DNA of 48,388 nucleotides from CAYXRK01 sp964467615. GTDB lineage: Bacteria > Hydrogenedentota > Hydrogenedentia > Hydrogenedentales > GCA-2746185. The notes under the pieces are model-generated. The model searched no databases. It was not told the origin of the DNA and worked only from the letters and a program-made list of their open reading frames with translations. Shown here piece after piece: positions 1 to 8,631 of the stretch. The stretch covers positions 1 through 48,388 of the forward strand of contig CAYXRK010000011.1 in NCBI GenBank assembly GCA_964467615.1, read 5' to 3'. Each line of letters starts with the position of its first letter. Positions within the stretch are counted from its first letter, which is position 1. The position numbers were made by a program, and so were the translations under genes.

Positions 1-73
1 TGGCGGCAGCGACACAACTATCGACCCCGCCGCTCATGGCGACGAGGACTTTGCTGTGGAGAGGGGGGAGCAT
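1..73 (-). CDS. mnmA: tRNA-specific 2-thiouridylase MnmA, N-terminal end (partial)
   Basis: Only the first 24 codons lie in the window; the gene runs off the left edge. They read MLPPLHSKVLVAMSGGVDSC followed by VAAA. The SGGVDS sequence is the PP-loop that binds ATP, and the surrounding KVLVAMSGGVDS is the usual start of MnmA/TrmU. This enzyme adenylates and thiolates U34 of Lys, Glu and Gln tRNAs in the cytoplasm, taking sulfur from a persulfide relay. An in-frame ATG eight codons upstream (97-95) lies inside a palindromic repeat, so the start at 73 is preferred, though no clear ribosome site precedes either. Other PP-loop ATPases are possible, but the flanking residues fit MnmA best. Confidence 0.72.
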   Translation of the reverse strand, partial: MLPPLHSKVLVAMSGGVDSCVAAA

Positions 74-135
74 GTGCGCGTTTCGTATCGCCGGCATCTT
101 GCCGGCACGGGTGCCGCCAGGATGGCGGCGGTACG
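74..135. repeat. Nested intergenic palindromes
   Basis: Three short inverted repeats sit side by side: GCCGGC-ATCTT-GCCGGC (90-106), GGCAC-GG-GTGCC (104-115) and GCCGCC-AGGAT-GGCGGC (113-129). They could form alternative hairpins between the mnmA start and the 3' end of the serine hydrolase gene. The look is that of a mobile or REP-like extragenic palindrome rather than a terminator, since no T-run follows. The rest of 136-201 shows nothing. Confidence 0.5.
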
Positions 136-201
136 ACTGCGTAATTGTACCCAAATTTCCCGCCCGGGATCGCGTTCGCGGTACTTGATCGAAGAAGAAA
201 A

Positions 202-1713
202 TCACTCCGTCGGTTTTTCGTCCGCCTTCTTCCGCTTGTAGTCGGGGCGGCCGGGGAATTGGAGGGCGGAGACTTCGCCTTTGGCGTCTAGGGTGAAGGT
301 GAGGTATGCGGAGCCGCGGTGGGCGGCTTCCCAGCCGGCTTCGAAGGTATCGTGTTGCCAGTGTTTGAGCGGGCCGCGTTCGACGGGGCTGGCGTCGACG
401 TAGAGGCGGCCGTCGCGGAGCGAGACGGTGAGTTCGCCGTCGAGTTCGCTGGTATAGGCGCCCGTGTAGGCCTCGAGTTTGAGTGAGGGGCGCGTGTGTT
501 TGTCGCGTTTCCCCTTGAATTCCTTCTCCGTTTTTTCCGCATCGGCCTCTTGCTGCTTTACTTTTGCTAGGAACTCGCCGCTCCAATCGCGTTCGGGGCG
601 GCCAAGGTAGGCGTCGATGATGGGATACGCGAGGGCGACGCAGAGGATCGATCCGCCGCGATTGCCGAGCGCGACGAAGCCGAGGTTCTCCTCGGGCAGG
701 AAGGTGAGGTGGGCGCGCATGCCATCGATCGCGCCGCCATGCTGGACGACTTTGACGCCGTGGTAGTCGTGCAGCATCCAGCCGAGGCCGTAGCAGAGGA
801 AATGGGCGTCGGGCGCGTAGTCGGCCCAGCGCCCTTCGTAGGGGATGATGGTGCGGGGCTTTTGCATTTCGAGGACGTTGGCCTCGCTGATGATGCGCCG
901 GCCGTTGAACTCGCCTTTCGCGAGATGGAGCTTGATCCAGTTTGCCATTTGCGACGCGCTCGACACGATGGATCCGGCGGGGCCGGTGTTGTCGAGATTG
1001 AAGTGCGGGACGGGCGCGACTTTGCCATCGAATTTCTCGTGCGGCGCGGCGACGTTTTCGATGTTCGAGAGCGGGACAACGCTGGTGTAGGAGTTCGTCA
1101 TGCCGAGCGGAGTGAAGATGCGGGCCTTGACGAAGTCGTCCCATGACGTGCCGGTGATCGCGGGGATGAGTTGGCCCGCCGCGAGGAACATGATGTTCTG
1201 GTAGCCGAAGGTGGAGCGGAAACTCCAGCTTGGTTCGAGGTTGCGGACCTGATGAATGATTTCATCGCGCGTGCGGGTCGTGCCGTACCATAGTTCGTCT
1301 CCCCGCGCGAGGCCGCTGCGGTGGCAGAGCAGATCCTCGATCATGAATTCGCGCGAGACGTAGGGGTCGTACAACTCGAACTGGGGCATGTAGTCGAGGA
1401 CTTTGTCGGACCATTTGAGTTTGCCTTCGTCGGCGAGGATGGCGAGCGCGCCGCTGGTGAACGACTTGGTGATCGAGCCGATGGAGAAGAGCGTGTTCTC
1501 GTCGACGGGCTCGTCCTTGCCGATGGTGCGCGAGCCGAACCCTTTGGCGAAAACGACTTCGCCGTCCTTCACGACCGCGATGGCTATGGCGGGGACTTCC
1601 CAATCCTTCATCGCTTGAGTGACGTAGGCGGAGTAGGCGTCGAAGTCCGGCTCGGCGGCGCATACCGCGAACGGAACGAGTAGTAGAAAGAGAAGGCGTC
1701 GCGTGTAGTTCAT
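202..1713 (-). CDS. Secreted serine hydrolase, class C beta-lactamase/DD-peptidase fold, with DUF3471 tail
   Basis: This 503-residue protein begins with a signal peptide (residues 1-19, cut near AVCAA-EP), so it acts in the periplasm or outside. The three catalytic motifs of the family are present: S80-I-T-K83 (nucleophile and general base), Y173-Q-N175 and H327-G-G. Residues about 385-500 form a beta-rich C-terminal domain of DUF3471 type, common in esterase-like members. The family holds beta-lactamases, D-aminopeptidases and esterases; the HGG third motif and the tail argue for a peptidase or esterase rather than true drug resistance. The start is well supported by GGAGGA about nine bases upstream. 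It stands alone, divergent from the MFS gene. Confidence 0.88.
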   Translation of the reverse strand: MNYTRRLLFLLLVPFAVCAAEPDFDAYSAYVTQAMKDWEVPAIAIAVVKDGEVVFAKGFGSRTIGKDEPVDENTLFSIGSITKSFTSGALAILADEGKLKWSDKVLDYMPQFELYDPYVSREFMIEDLLCHRSGLARGDELWYGTTRTRDEIIHQVRNLEPSWSFRSTFGYQNIMFLAAGQLIPAITGTSWDDFVKARIFTPLGMTNSYTSVVPLSNIENVAAPHEKFDGKVAPVPHFNLDNTGPAGSIVSSASQMANWIKLHLAKGEFNGRRIISEANVLEMQKPRTIIPYEGRWADYAPDAHFLCYGLGWMLHDYHGVKVVQHGGAIDGMRAHLTFLPEENLGFVALGNRGGSILCVALAYPIIDAYLGRPERDWSGEFLAKVKQQEADAEKTEKEFKGKRDKHTRPSLKLEAYTGAYTSELDGELTVSLRDGRLYVDASPVERGPLKHWQHDTFEAGWEAAHRGSAYLTFTLDAKGEVSALQFPGRPDYKRKKADEKPTE

Positions 1714-1954
1714 TTATTCCATCCTCCAAAGGATTGTTCCACGTTCTTGAAGATGCCGCGCCCACGCGGCCAACGTAACAGCGCGTTGCAGGTTTTACCG
1801 CTCAACGCGATTTTCGAGGCCGGACGAATCAGTCTATCCCCCACTCGGAAGAAAGAACAACGCGAAGTTCCAATCCCGACAATGAATAGCTTGACATTTA
1901 GCCGCCGAAGCCGCAGTCTAGCGCGTTGCAACCGGGGCAGAGGGAGGCGAGCAC
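1714..1954. other. Divergent intergenic region with possible MFS promoter
   Basis: This spacer separates the serine hydrolase and MFS starts and should carry promoters for both. On the + strand a perfect TTGACA stands at 1891-1896, but the -10 position 17-18 bases on (CAGTCT/AGTCTA) is poor, so a sigma-70 promoter there is only tentative. No strong inverted repeat was seen. Confidence 0.3.
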
Positions 1955-3541
1955 ATGGCGGTAGCGGAGAAGGGTCGTAGTCCGTCCGAGGCGAAGGGAC
2001 CGCAGGTTGAGGATGCGCCCTACCCGCCGGAGAACTACGCGTGGTACGTCGTCATCATTCTGATGATCGTTTACATTTTTTCCTTCATCGACCGTCAAAT
2101 TCTGTCGTTGTTAGTCGGGCCGATTAAGGCCGACTTGGACATCACCGACAGCCAGATGAGCTATCTGATGGGGTTTAGCTTCGCCCTTTTCTATACGATC
2201 TTCGGCATTCCGATGGGCCGCCTAGCGGACTCCGCCAGTCGGCGCGGGATCATTGCCGTCGGCCTTACCGTCTGGAGCTTCATGTCCGCGGGTTGCGGCA
2301 TCGCGAAAAACTATTGGCAGCTACTCGCGTTTCGCGTAGGCGTGGGCGTAGGCGAGGCGACACTATCGCCGTCGGCCTATTCCATGATTACCGACTACTT
2401 CAGGCCCCAGCGAATGGCCCTCGCCATCAGCGTCTATGGCGCTGGTATTTACATCGGCTCGGGCATGGCGTTTTTGCTGGGTGCGATAGTCGTCCAGTTC
2501 GCAACGGAACGCGGACCGGTGGACATCGCGATCATCGGGACCGTGAGGCCCTGGCAACTCGTGTTCTTTCTGATCGGGCTTCCGGGCGTCCTTTTCGCGT
2601 TCGCGTTGTTTACGGTGCGCGAACCGCTGCGCCGCGGCCTCGGAAAGGCGGGGGCGGCCCACCAGGCGGTCCCGGTCAGCGAAGTCAAAAGTTACGTCGT
2701 CCAGAATTGGAGGACCTTCCTGTGTCACAACGTGGGGTTCGCCATGCTTTCGTTCATCGGCTACGGCGCTGCGGCGTGGATTCCCGAGTTCTACATCCGC
2801 ACGCACGGCTGGGAACGGGGCGATACGGGCAAACTCTACGGCATGGCCGTCATCATTTTCGGCACTGCGGGGATCATCTACGGCGGACAACTCTCCGGCT
2901 GGCTCGCGGAAGGTGGCTACAAACGGTCGCGTGGCCGATGGACGCCCGCGATTGCAATACTTCTTGGGATGGCCATCATTTGGCCGCTGACGTTGACGAA
3001 TTGGGTCAGCATTCCAAATCCGACGCTGTTGATCGGGATATATGTTGGGTTGTTTGCCCTATTTTTCGTCTACGACCGGTTGTTGTGCGTCTTGCTCGAC
3101 AAGACCGCGACGACGGACTCGAAAATGCGCGCCGGGTTCTATGCCGCCGCGGCGCACTTGCCCTTCGGCCTCGCGTTCCCGTTGGTCGGCGACAGCACGC
3201 TCGCGTTTGGAATCATGTGTCTATCGGCATTCGCGATCGCCATGCCCTTCGGCGTCGCGCCGGCGGCGATCCAGGAAATGATGCCGAATCGCATGCGCGG
3301 CCAGGCCTCCGCGATCTACTTGTTCGTCGTAAATCTAATAGGACTCGGGCTCGGGCCTAGCGCTACTGCCTGGTGTACCGACTATATTTTCAAAGACACC
3401 TCGATGATTCGGTATTCGATGGCCTTGACCGGCACGATCGCGGGCGTCGTGTCTGTTGTCCTGCTTTCAATCGGTCTCGGGCAATTCCGGCGCAGCCTGG
3501 CGCTTCGCGACGCGTGGGGCGCAGCGTCCGAATCCAAGTAG
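1955..3541 (+). CDS. MFS transporter, spinster-like
   Basis: A 528-residue membrane protein with about twelve hydrophobic helices. After a 30-residue polar N-terminus come helix 1 with FSFIDRQILSLL and the loop 2-3 signature GRLADSASRR, the major-facilitator motif A. The FIDRQILS sequence and the following helices resemble the spinster/hexuronate-type branch, which moves lipids or organic acids by proton coupling in the inner membrane. The substrate cannot be read from sequence. GGGAGG at 1942-1947 gives a good ribosome site. An Old Yellow Enzyme gene follows 70 bases later on the same strand, so the pair may import or export a compound and reduce it. Confidence 0.87.
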   Translation: MAVAEKGRSPSEAKGPQVEDAPYPPENYAWYVVIILMIVYIFSFIDRQILSLLVGPIKADLDITDSQMSYLMGFSFALFYTIFGIPMGRLADSASRRGIIAVGLTVWSFMSAGCGIAKNYWQLLAFRVGVGVGEATLSPSAYSMITDYFRPQRMALAISVYGAGIYIGSGMAFLLGAIVVQFATERGPVDIAIIGTVRPWQLVFFLIGLPGVLFAFALFTVREPLRRGLGKAGAAHQAVPVSEVKSYVVQNWRTFLCHNVGFAMLSFIGYGAAAWIPEFYIRTHGWERGDTGKLYGMAVIIFGTAGIIYGGQLSGWLAEGGYKRSRGRWTPAIAILLGMAIIWPLTLTNWVSIPNPTLLIGIYVGLFALFFVYDRLLCVLLDKTATTDSKMRAGFYAAAAHLPFGLAFPLVGDSTLAFGIMCLSAFAIAMPFGVAPAAIQEMMPNRMRGQASAIYLFVVNLIGLGLGPSATAWCTDYIFKDTSMIRYSMALTGTIAGVVSVVLLSIGLGQFRRSLALRDAWGAASESK

Positions 3542-3611
3542 GGCGCGCGCGAACGAAGAACCACCTGGAGCGGCGCCTCGCCGTTTTCCAACAACATGTG
3601 AGGACCAATCG

Positions 3612-4751
3612 TTGACGACCGCAACTACTCTGGCAGTGGACACACTGTTCGCGCCCTTTTCGTACAAGGGGCTCGATCTGTCAAACCGAATCGTGATGGC
3701 GCCCATGACGCGAAGCCATTCGCCCGGAAACGTTCCCGGCGAAGACGTGGCGGCGTACTACCGGCGGCGCGCCGAGGGCGGCGTGGGGCTGATTCTTACG
3801 GAAGGCACTGCGCCGGATCACATCGGCGCGCATGGCTACCCGGACGTGCCGAAGTTCCATGGCCCGGACGCGCTTGAGGGATGGAAGCGAGTGGTAGACG
3901 AAGTGCATGCGGCGGGCGCGAAGATAATGCCGCAACTTTGGCACGTCGGGAGCATCCGGCAACCGGGCCAAGGACCGGATCCCAGCGTGCCCGCGTATGG
4001 CCCGTCAGGGGTGTTGCACCCGACCTATGCAGGCAAGGAAGGGAAGGTCGCGCCGAAGGAAATGACCCAGCCGGACATCGACGACGCGGTGCGAGGGTAT
4101 GCGGTCTCGGCGAAGCATGCAAAAGAGCTCGGCTTCGACGGCGTCGAACTGCACGGCGCTCACAGCTATCTCATCGACCAGTTTTTCTGGGAAGCCACGA
4201 ACCGCCGGACGGACAAGTACGGCGGCGCGACGTTAGCGGAACGAACACGCTTCGCCGTCGAAGTGATCGAGGCGGTGCGGGCGGCGGTGGGCCCCGAGTT
4301 TCCCGTGCTGTTGCGGTTCTCGCAGTGGAAGCAGGGGGACTACCAACACAAAATGGCCGCCACGCCAGATGATATCGAGGCGTTTCTCGGGCCGCTGTCC
4401 GACGCGGGCATCGACATGTTTCATTGCAGCCAACGGCGCTTCAACGAACCCGAGTTCGAGGGGTCGGACCTCAACACGGCGGGTTGGGCGCAGAAATTGA
4501 CGGGAAAGCCAGCCATTACGGTCGGCAGCGTCGGACTCGATTCGGATTTTCTCCGAAGCTACGCCGGCAAACCGGCGGGCAAGGCCGGAATGGACGATCT
4601 GATCCGCCGCATGGACAACGAGGAGTTCGATTTAGTCGCGGTCGGGCGCGCCTTACTAGCCGATCCGGACTGGGCGAACAAACTCCGCGACGGACGCGAA
4701 GACGAAATCATCGCATTCGAAATGCCCAAACACATGCAGGAATTTTACTGA
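3612..4751 (+). CDS. NADH:flavin oxidoreductase, Old Yellow Enzyme family
   Basis: This 379-residue FMN-dependent TIM-barrel enzyme reduces activated C=C bonds with NAD(P)H. Seen are the N-terminal SNRIVMAPMTRSHS, the substrate-binding pair in HGAH (residues 181-184), the DQFFWEATNRRTDKYGG segment and the C-terminal VAVGRALLADPDW phosphate-binding loop. The reading frame is open from an ATG at 3456 that lies inside the MFS gene. I place the start at TTG 3612, where conserved sequence begins and TGAGGA sits seven bases upstream. It probably shares a transcript with the MFS gene. The last seven bases overlap the convergent SDR gene. The true substrate is unknown. Confidence 0.88.
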   Translation: MTTATTLAVDTLFAPFSYKGLDLSNRIVMAPMTRSHSPGNVPGEDVAAYYRRRAEGGVGLILTEGTAPDHIGAHGYPDVPKFHGPDALEGWKRVVDEVHAAGAKIMPQLWHVGSIRQPGQGPDPSVPAYGPSGVLHPTYAGKEGKVAPKEMTQPDIDDAVRGYAVSAKHAKELGFDGVELHGAHSYLIDQFFWEATNRRTDKYGGATLAERTRFAVEVIEAVRAAVGPEFPVLLRFSQWKQGDYQHKMAATPDDIEAFLGPLSDAGIDMFHCSQRRFNEPEFEGSDLNTAGWAQKLTGKPAITVGSVGLDSDFLRSYAGKPAGKAGMDDLIRRMDNEEFDLVAVGRALLADPDWANKLRDGREDEIIAFEMPKHMQEFY

Positions 4752-5554
4752 CGCGCGAGGCGGGAGAAGAGCCCGCCGACTTCGCGGACGAGCCACCGCG
4801 GCTGGAGCTTGACCCACTGCGCCGTGAGTTCATTGCTCCACCGATCCATGTGGATCGTCTTGCCCTTCATGCAGGCCTTGTAGCCCTGGCGGGCGACGTC
4901 CTCGGGCGACATCTTGACGAACGACGGAATCCAGCCCTCGATGTCCTGTTGGCCCGCCTTCTCGAGCGCGCCGTGGATCATGTCCGTTTCGGTGTAGCCG
5001 GGGCATAGCGCCGTTGCGGTCACGCCGGTGCCCTTGAGTTCCTGTGACAAGGCCTCGGTAAACGACAGAACAAAGGCCTTCGACGCGCCGTAGGTGCTCA
5101 CTTGCGGCGTCGGAAAAAAACTGAAGATCGACGCGACGTTGAGAATGCGCCCACTGCCCTGTTCGACCATCGGCCCTACAAACATATGCGTTAGCGCGAC
5201 GAGCGAGGTAACGTTCAGCTCGACGAGCCGAAGTTGTTCCTCAAGCGCGGTCTCGTGAAACGGGCCATTGACGGCGACGCCCGCGTTGTTGACTAGGACT
5301 TCGACGTTGATGCCCTCTTGCTCTATCGCATCGAATAGCTCCTGCGGCGCGCCTGGGACGCTCAGATCGGCCGGGAGGACGGTGGCCTGGACCTCGTGCT
5401 CCTGCTCGATTTCCTTCGCCAGCTCCCGCAGTTTGCCTTCGCTGCGCGCCACGAGGACGACGTCGTAGTCGTGTTCGGCGAAGACGAGCGCGAGGGCGCG
5501 GCCGATTCCTCCAGAAGCGCCGGTAATGAGGGCGGCGTCGGCGTGCTTGGACAT
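4745..5554 (-). CDS. Short-chain dehydrogenase/reductase
   Basis: A classical SDR of 269 residues with a Rossmann fold. The cofactor loop is TGASGGIG (11-18), NNAG lies at 89-92, and the catalytic set is S142, Y155 and K159 in YGASK. It resembles the DltE/YqjQ-like group annotated as acyl or steroid dehydrogenases; it is cytoplasmic and uses NAD(P)H. GGGAG stands about eight bases before the ATG. The gene converges on and overlaps the Old Yellow Enzyme gene by seven bases, so the two mRNAs are antisense at their 3' ends. The substrate is not readable from sequence. Confidence 0.87.
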   Translation of the reverse strand: MSKHADAALITGASGGIGRALALVFAEHDYDVVLVARSEGKLRELAKEIEQEHEVQATVLPADLSVPGAPQELFDAIEQEGINVEVLVNNAGVAVNGPFHETALEEQLRLVELNVTSLVALTHMFVGPMVEQGSGRILNVASIFSFFPTPQVSTYGASKAFVLSFTEALSQELKGTGVTATALCPGYTETDMIHGALEKAGQQDIEGWIPSFVKMSPEDVARQGYKACMKGKTIHMDRWSNELTAQWVKLQPRWLVREVGGLFSRLARQ

Positions 5555-5646
5555 GGGTGAAACTCCCTGTGAGAGGCGACTTGGCGTGCGCCGCGTTTGG
5601 CCGGTATCATATCAAGTCCTTGTCAGTACCGGGAGCGAAAACGCCC

Positions 5647-6213
5647 ATGCCACAATCCATCATCATCCGCCGGACCTATCCGTGGTCCGAAAAGTCCGGC
5701 GAAACGAAAATTACGTATCGGCTGATGACGCCCGAAGACCGCGACGCGATCCTCGAGCTGGCGCGGGGTCTCGACGAATCCGACGCGGCCTTCTTGCGGA
5801 TGGACATCACGGATCCGTCGGTCGTGGACAACTGGGTGCGAGAGATCGAGATCGGACGGACGGTGACGGTGTTGGCCGAAGCCAACGACACGATTGTCGG
5901 GTACGCGCTGCTGAACCACAACGAGCTGACCTGGAGCAGTCACCTCGGCGAAATCCGCGTGCTCGTCGAGCGGGAGTTCCGTCGGGCGGGTGTCGGCAAG
6001 CGGCTGATCGGCGAGGTCTATCACATTGCAAAAGAGATGCGGCTCGAGCGGGTCATCTGCCACATCCCCGCGACGCAGTCGCGCGTGCGCGACATGTTCG
6101 AGCGGCTCGGGTTCAGGCCCGACGCCGTGCTGCGGAGTTGGGTAAAAGACAAGACTGGCCGCAAGCATGACCTGCTCGTCATGTCGCGCGGGCTCGTGGA
6201 CCTGGACGGGTAG
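5647..6213 (+). CDS. GNAT family N-acetyltransferase
   Basis: A 188-residue acetyl-CoA-dependent N-acyltransferase. The acetyl-CoA pyrophosphate loop is seen in VEREFRRAGVGKRLIGE (R-x-x-G-x-G/A type), followed by a helix and the C-terminal MFERLGFRPDA strand typical of the fold. The frame is open from 5557, but the ATG at 5647 with GGGAG about ten bases upstream and the PQSIIIRR start is preferred. It ends nine bases before the convergent DUF4097 gene. The acceptor could be a small amine or a protein; nothing nearby decides it. Confidence 0.82.
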   Translation: MPQSIIIRRTYPWSEKSGETKITYRLMTPEDRDAILELARGLDESDAAFLRMDITDPSVVDNWVREIEIGRTVTVLAEANDTIVGYALLNHNELTWSSHLGEIRVLVEREFRRAGVGKRLIGEVYHIAKEMRLERVICHIPATQSRVRDMFERLGFRPDAVLRSWVKDKTGRKHDLLVMSRGLVDLDG

Positions 6214-6222
6214 AACGACTTC

Positions 6223-7119
6223 CTACTTATTACGAACCACGATGCTGCCGTTGAACGCATCGATCGCGATGTCCGCATCGCCGTTTCCGTGCGTGAAACT
6301 TAACGTTTTCCCTGGGCCAAACTCGTGCTTGCGGGTGGGTTCGGGGCCGAACTCGCACGTGATGTCGCCGTTAAATGTTTCAAGTTCGTACTTGCCAGGA
6401 ACATCGCGCGAGAACGTGACGGTTACCCGGCCGTTGTGCGTCTTGGCTTCGAGGTCGCCGTCGGCCGTAAGCGCTCCTTCGTAGGAAATGCTTCCCGAGA
6501 TCGTTTCGGCGCGCACTTCCGCGAGCGCGCCGTCGCCGTTTTGGCCGGCGACGATCCGAATATCTCCGCTGATGGTCTCTCCGTCGAAGGAATGTTGTAC
6601 GCCGGACACCTCGACGCGCCCGCTGACCGCGCCGGCTTCAACGTCGCGCGGCGACCCGTTCACCGTGACGCCCCCGCTGACGGTGGTGGCATCGACGTCG
6701 CCCTGCGCGTCCTCGATGGTCACGCCCGCACTGACGGTCTCGGCCTTGATCCGCTTGCCGCTTACGCCCTTGACGGTGATGGGCGCTGCGACGGCGGCGA
6801 TTTCCAAGCTGCTCCCGCGAGGGACGCTGAATCGTAGGTCGGCATCGCAGTCGCAGTTGCGCGAGCGTTCGGGCAAGCGAACACGAATTTGGGCGTCATC
6901 GCCATCCTGTTCAAACTCGATCTCCTCGACGTCGTCGCCGATAGTGCCCGTCACCTGGATTTCATTACGGTCCCATCCGGTGACTTCGATCGTTCCAGAG
7001 ACCATTGCTATAGCGATGTTGCCCTGTGCCGAAGCAGGTTTAGTAATGTCGACGGTCTCGTCCGCGTGGCAGTATGCCGCGCCGAGTAGCGTCACCGCTG
7101 AAGCTATAAATCGTTTCAT
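6223..7119 (-). CDS. DUF4097 (putative adhesin) beta-helix protein of an ECF sigma operon
   Basis: A 298-residue exported protein with a signal peptide (MKRFIASAVTLLGAAYCHA). The body is a regular series of short beta turns (motifs such as GGVTVNGSP, GRVEVSGVQ, GDIRIVAG, GRVTVTFS), the right-handed beta-solenoid of DUF4097/DUF4098. Such proteins commonly sit with an ECF sigma factor and a membrane anti-sigma factor, and act at the cell envelope, perhaps in stress sensing; the molecular role is unknown. The start at 7119 has AAAGGA seven bases upstream; the open frame extends further but lacks a signal there. It is the third gene of the operon 8407 to 6223. Confidence 0.82.
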   Translation of the reverse strand: MKRFIASAVTLLGAAYCHADETVDITKPASAQGNIAIAMVSGTIEVTGWDRNEIQVTGTIGDDVEEIEFEQDGDDAQIRVRLPERSRNCDCDADLRFSVPRGSSLEIAAVAAPITVKGVSGKRIKAETVSAGVTIEDAQGDVDATTVSGGVTVNGSPRDVEAGAVSGRVEVSGVQHSFDGETISGDIRIVAGQNGDGALAEVRAETISGSISYEGALTADGDLEAKTHNGRVTVTFSRDVPGKYELETFNGDITCEFGPEPTRKHEFGPGKTLSFTHGNGDADIAIDAFNGSIVVRNK

Positions 7120-7175
7120 GTTCGTATCCTTTCGTCGAACGTAAGTCACTCTGAACACGGGCGTTCCCCTTCCCA

Positions 7176-7817
7176 CTAATAACCGCCCGCGGCGACCGCG
7201 TGTTGAAGCAAATCGATCTCGCTGCGCCACGTCGCAACGAGCAGTCGTTCGAGGAGTACGTCGTCCGGGTTGTCGTTAAGGGCGACGCGTATTTCGCTGA
7301 CTGCGTCTTCGATGACGCGCAAGTTCTCCTCGAGGGCCGCAACGACTTCGGGAGAAAGCCGATCTTCCGCGCCGCGAAGCTCGACGAGCAGCCCGTCCTT
7401 CGCGGCGAGGTAGTCACGTTCGGATTGCGGCATTTCGGAGATCGCAACGTCAGGCGAACTGCCAACGGGGGCATCTACATTCGTTCCGCGAATGGAGTAC
7501 ACACCAAATCCAAGTCCTGCAAACACGGCGACCGTCGCGGCGATGCGCAAGAAACCGGACGTTCCAAAACGGCGGCGTGGACGATACTCGACGACATTTC
7601 CGCTGATCCGTTCCGCAATGCCGGGCCATAGATCGCGATCCGGTTGGATATCTTCAGGCATTTGCGAGGCCATGGACAGAATCCCACGTAAGGCGTCAAT
7701 TTCCGCGCGGAGTTCGACGTGCTCATTGGCGCACTCTTCAAGCTCCCGCGCGATCGCCGGATCGAGATCACCGTCGACGTAGTCGTCCAGATATTCACGC
7801 GCTTGTCCGGGCGTCAT
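7176..7817 (-). CDS. Membrane anti-sigma factor with altered zinc motif
   Basis: This 213-residue protein overlaps the ECF sigma gene by four bases (ATGA), the usual coupling of a sigma factor with its inhibitor. Residues 1-40 look like the anti-sigma zinc-finger domain, but where H-x3-C-x2-C is expected the sequence has C29-x3-H33-x2-L36, so zinc binding may be changed or lost. A single membrane helix lies near residues 90-110 (LRIAATVAVFAGLGFGVYSI). The C-terminal part, rich in charged helices, would be periplasmic. The expected role is to hold the sigma factor at the inner membrane until an envelope signal arrives. Naming rests mainly on context and topology. Confidence 0.75.
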   Translation of the reverse strand: MTPGQAREYLDDYVDGDLDPAIARELEECANEHVELRAEIDALRGILSMASQMPEDIQPDRDLWPGIAERISGNVVEYRPRRRFGTSGFLRIAATVAVFAGLGFGVYSIRGTNVDAPVGSSPDVAISEMPQSERDYLAAKDGLLVELRGAEDRLSPEVVAALEENLRVIEDAVSEIRVALNDNPDDVLLERLLVATWRSEIDLLQHAVAAGGY

Positions 7818-8407
7818 GCCAAGGCCTCCCTGAGTAAGCGCCGGGCACGATGGAGTTGCGCCTTGGTGGTGCCGGTGGCGATGCCCATCATCTCGGCGAT
7901 TTCGTGGTGTTTGTATCCTTCCACGTCGTGAAGCACAAAGACTTGGCGCGCGCCCTCCGGCAATCCGGCGACGGCCTCCTCAATGTCCATACCGTGCGAA
8001 GTCCGGCGCGGAAGCTCGGGCTTCTCGAAGGCAGTCAGGTCGTCCGTGCTGGTGAAGCGATCGGCGCGGCGTTGGTGGCTGCGGCGTTCCGTCAGCACGA
8101 AGTTGACCGCGAGGCGATGGAGCCAGGTCGAGAAGGCGCTGTCGCCCCGAAAACTGCCGAGCTTTTGCCAGGTACGCACAAACACCTCCTGTGTCAGGTC
8201 TTCCGCTTCGGTCTTGTTTCGGGTCATGCGCAGGCACAGCGCATACACCCGGCCCGCGTGAAGCCGGTAAAGCTCCTCAAAAGCCCCGACATCGCCGGCC
8301 CTTGCACGCGCGACGGTATCTTGGCTCTCCGGCGCTTGTTCACCCGCGCCGGTCATGGTGGCTGTCGCTGCCGTCACATTGCCTGCCCATTTTTCCGTTG
8401 CCTTCAT
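7814..8407 (-). CDS. ECF RNA polymerase sigma factor, RpoE-like
   Basis: A 197-residue extracytoplasmic-function sigma factor. Region 2 is clear (FEELYRLHAGRVYALCLRM, then EAEDLTQEVFVRTWQ and FSTWLHRLAVN), as is region 4 (LPEGARQVFVLHDVEGY followed by the helix-turn-helix HHEIAEMMGIATGTTKAQLH). It recruits core polymerase to promoters of an envelope-related regulon and very likely activates its own operon with the anti-sigma and DUF4097 genes. The N-terminal 25 residues are poorly conserved. ATG codons at 8407 and 8356 are both possible; neither has a strong ribosome site. Confidence 0.9.
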   Translation of the reverse strand: MKATEKWAGNVTAATATMTGAGEQAPESQDTVARARAGDVGAFEELYRLHAGRVYALCLRMTRNKTEAEDLTQEVFVRTWQKLGSFRGDSAFSTWLHRLAVNFVLTERRSHQRRADRFTSTDDLTAFEKPELPRRTSHGMDIEEAVAGLPEGARQVFVLHDVEGYKHHEIAEMMGIATGTTKAQLHRARRLLREALA

Positions 8408-8631
8408 TAGCTGAGACGCCGCTCAGGCGCTTTGGGTTTATTGTACGGGCGCGCCGGAAGCGCAAGAAATTCGGGCCGGGTAGCCGGCGGTGCGCGTGGG
8501 GACAGGGTAGAAGAATCTGGGCAGCCGCATGGGCTGGAATCCCATCCTGCGGACTTGCGCGATTCCGCGTTGTGCTCTACTTGTGATTGTGGTTACGATC
8601 ACCGCTTCGCGCGAGAATCTTTGAGGGACCC
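8408..8631. other. Divergent intergenic region with hairpin
   Basis: This region lies between the sigma factor and acs starts. At about 8526-8556 an imperfect inverted repeat pairs CCGCATGGG with CCCATCCTGCGG around GGAATCC-like sequence, and could fold into a hairpin. No T-run follows. It resembles the other extragenic palindromes of this window. No convincing promoter motif was identified. Confidence 0.35.

Noticed and set aside
709..1146. Long open frame on the + strand opposite the serine hydrolase
   Set aside because: It is antisense to a gene with complete catalytic motifs. It has no ribosome site and its composition is that of a GC-rich shadow frame.
3456..3611. Upstream extension of the Old Yellow Enzyme into the MFS gene
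   Set aside because: No similarity is seen before residue 53, and TTG 3612 has a well-placed TGAGGA.
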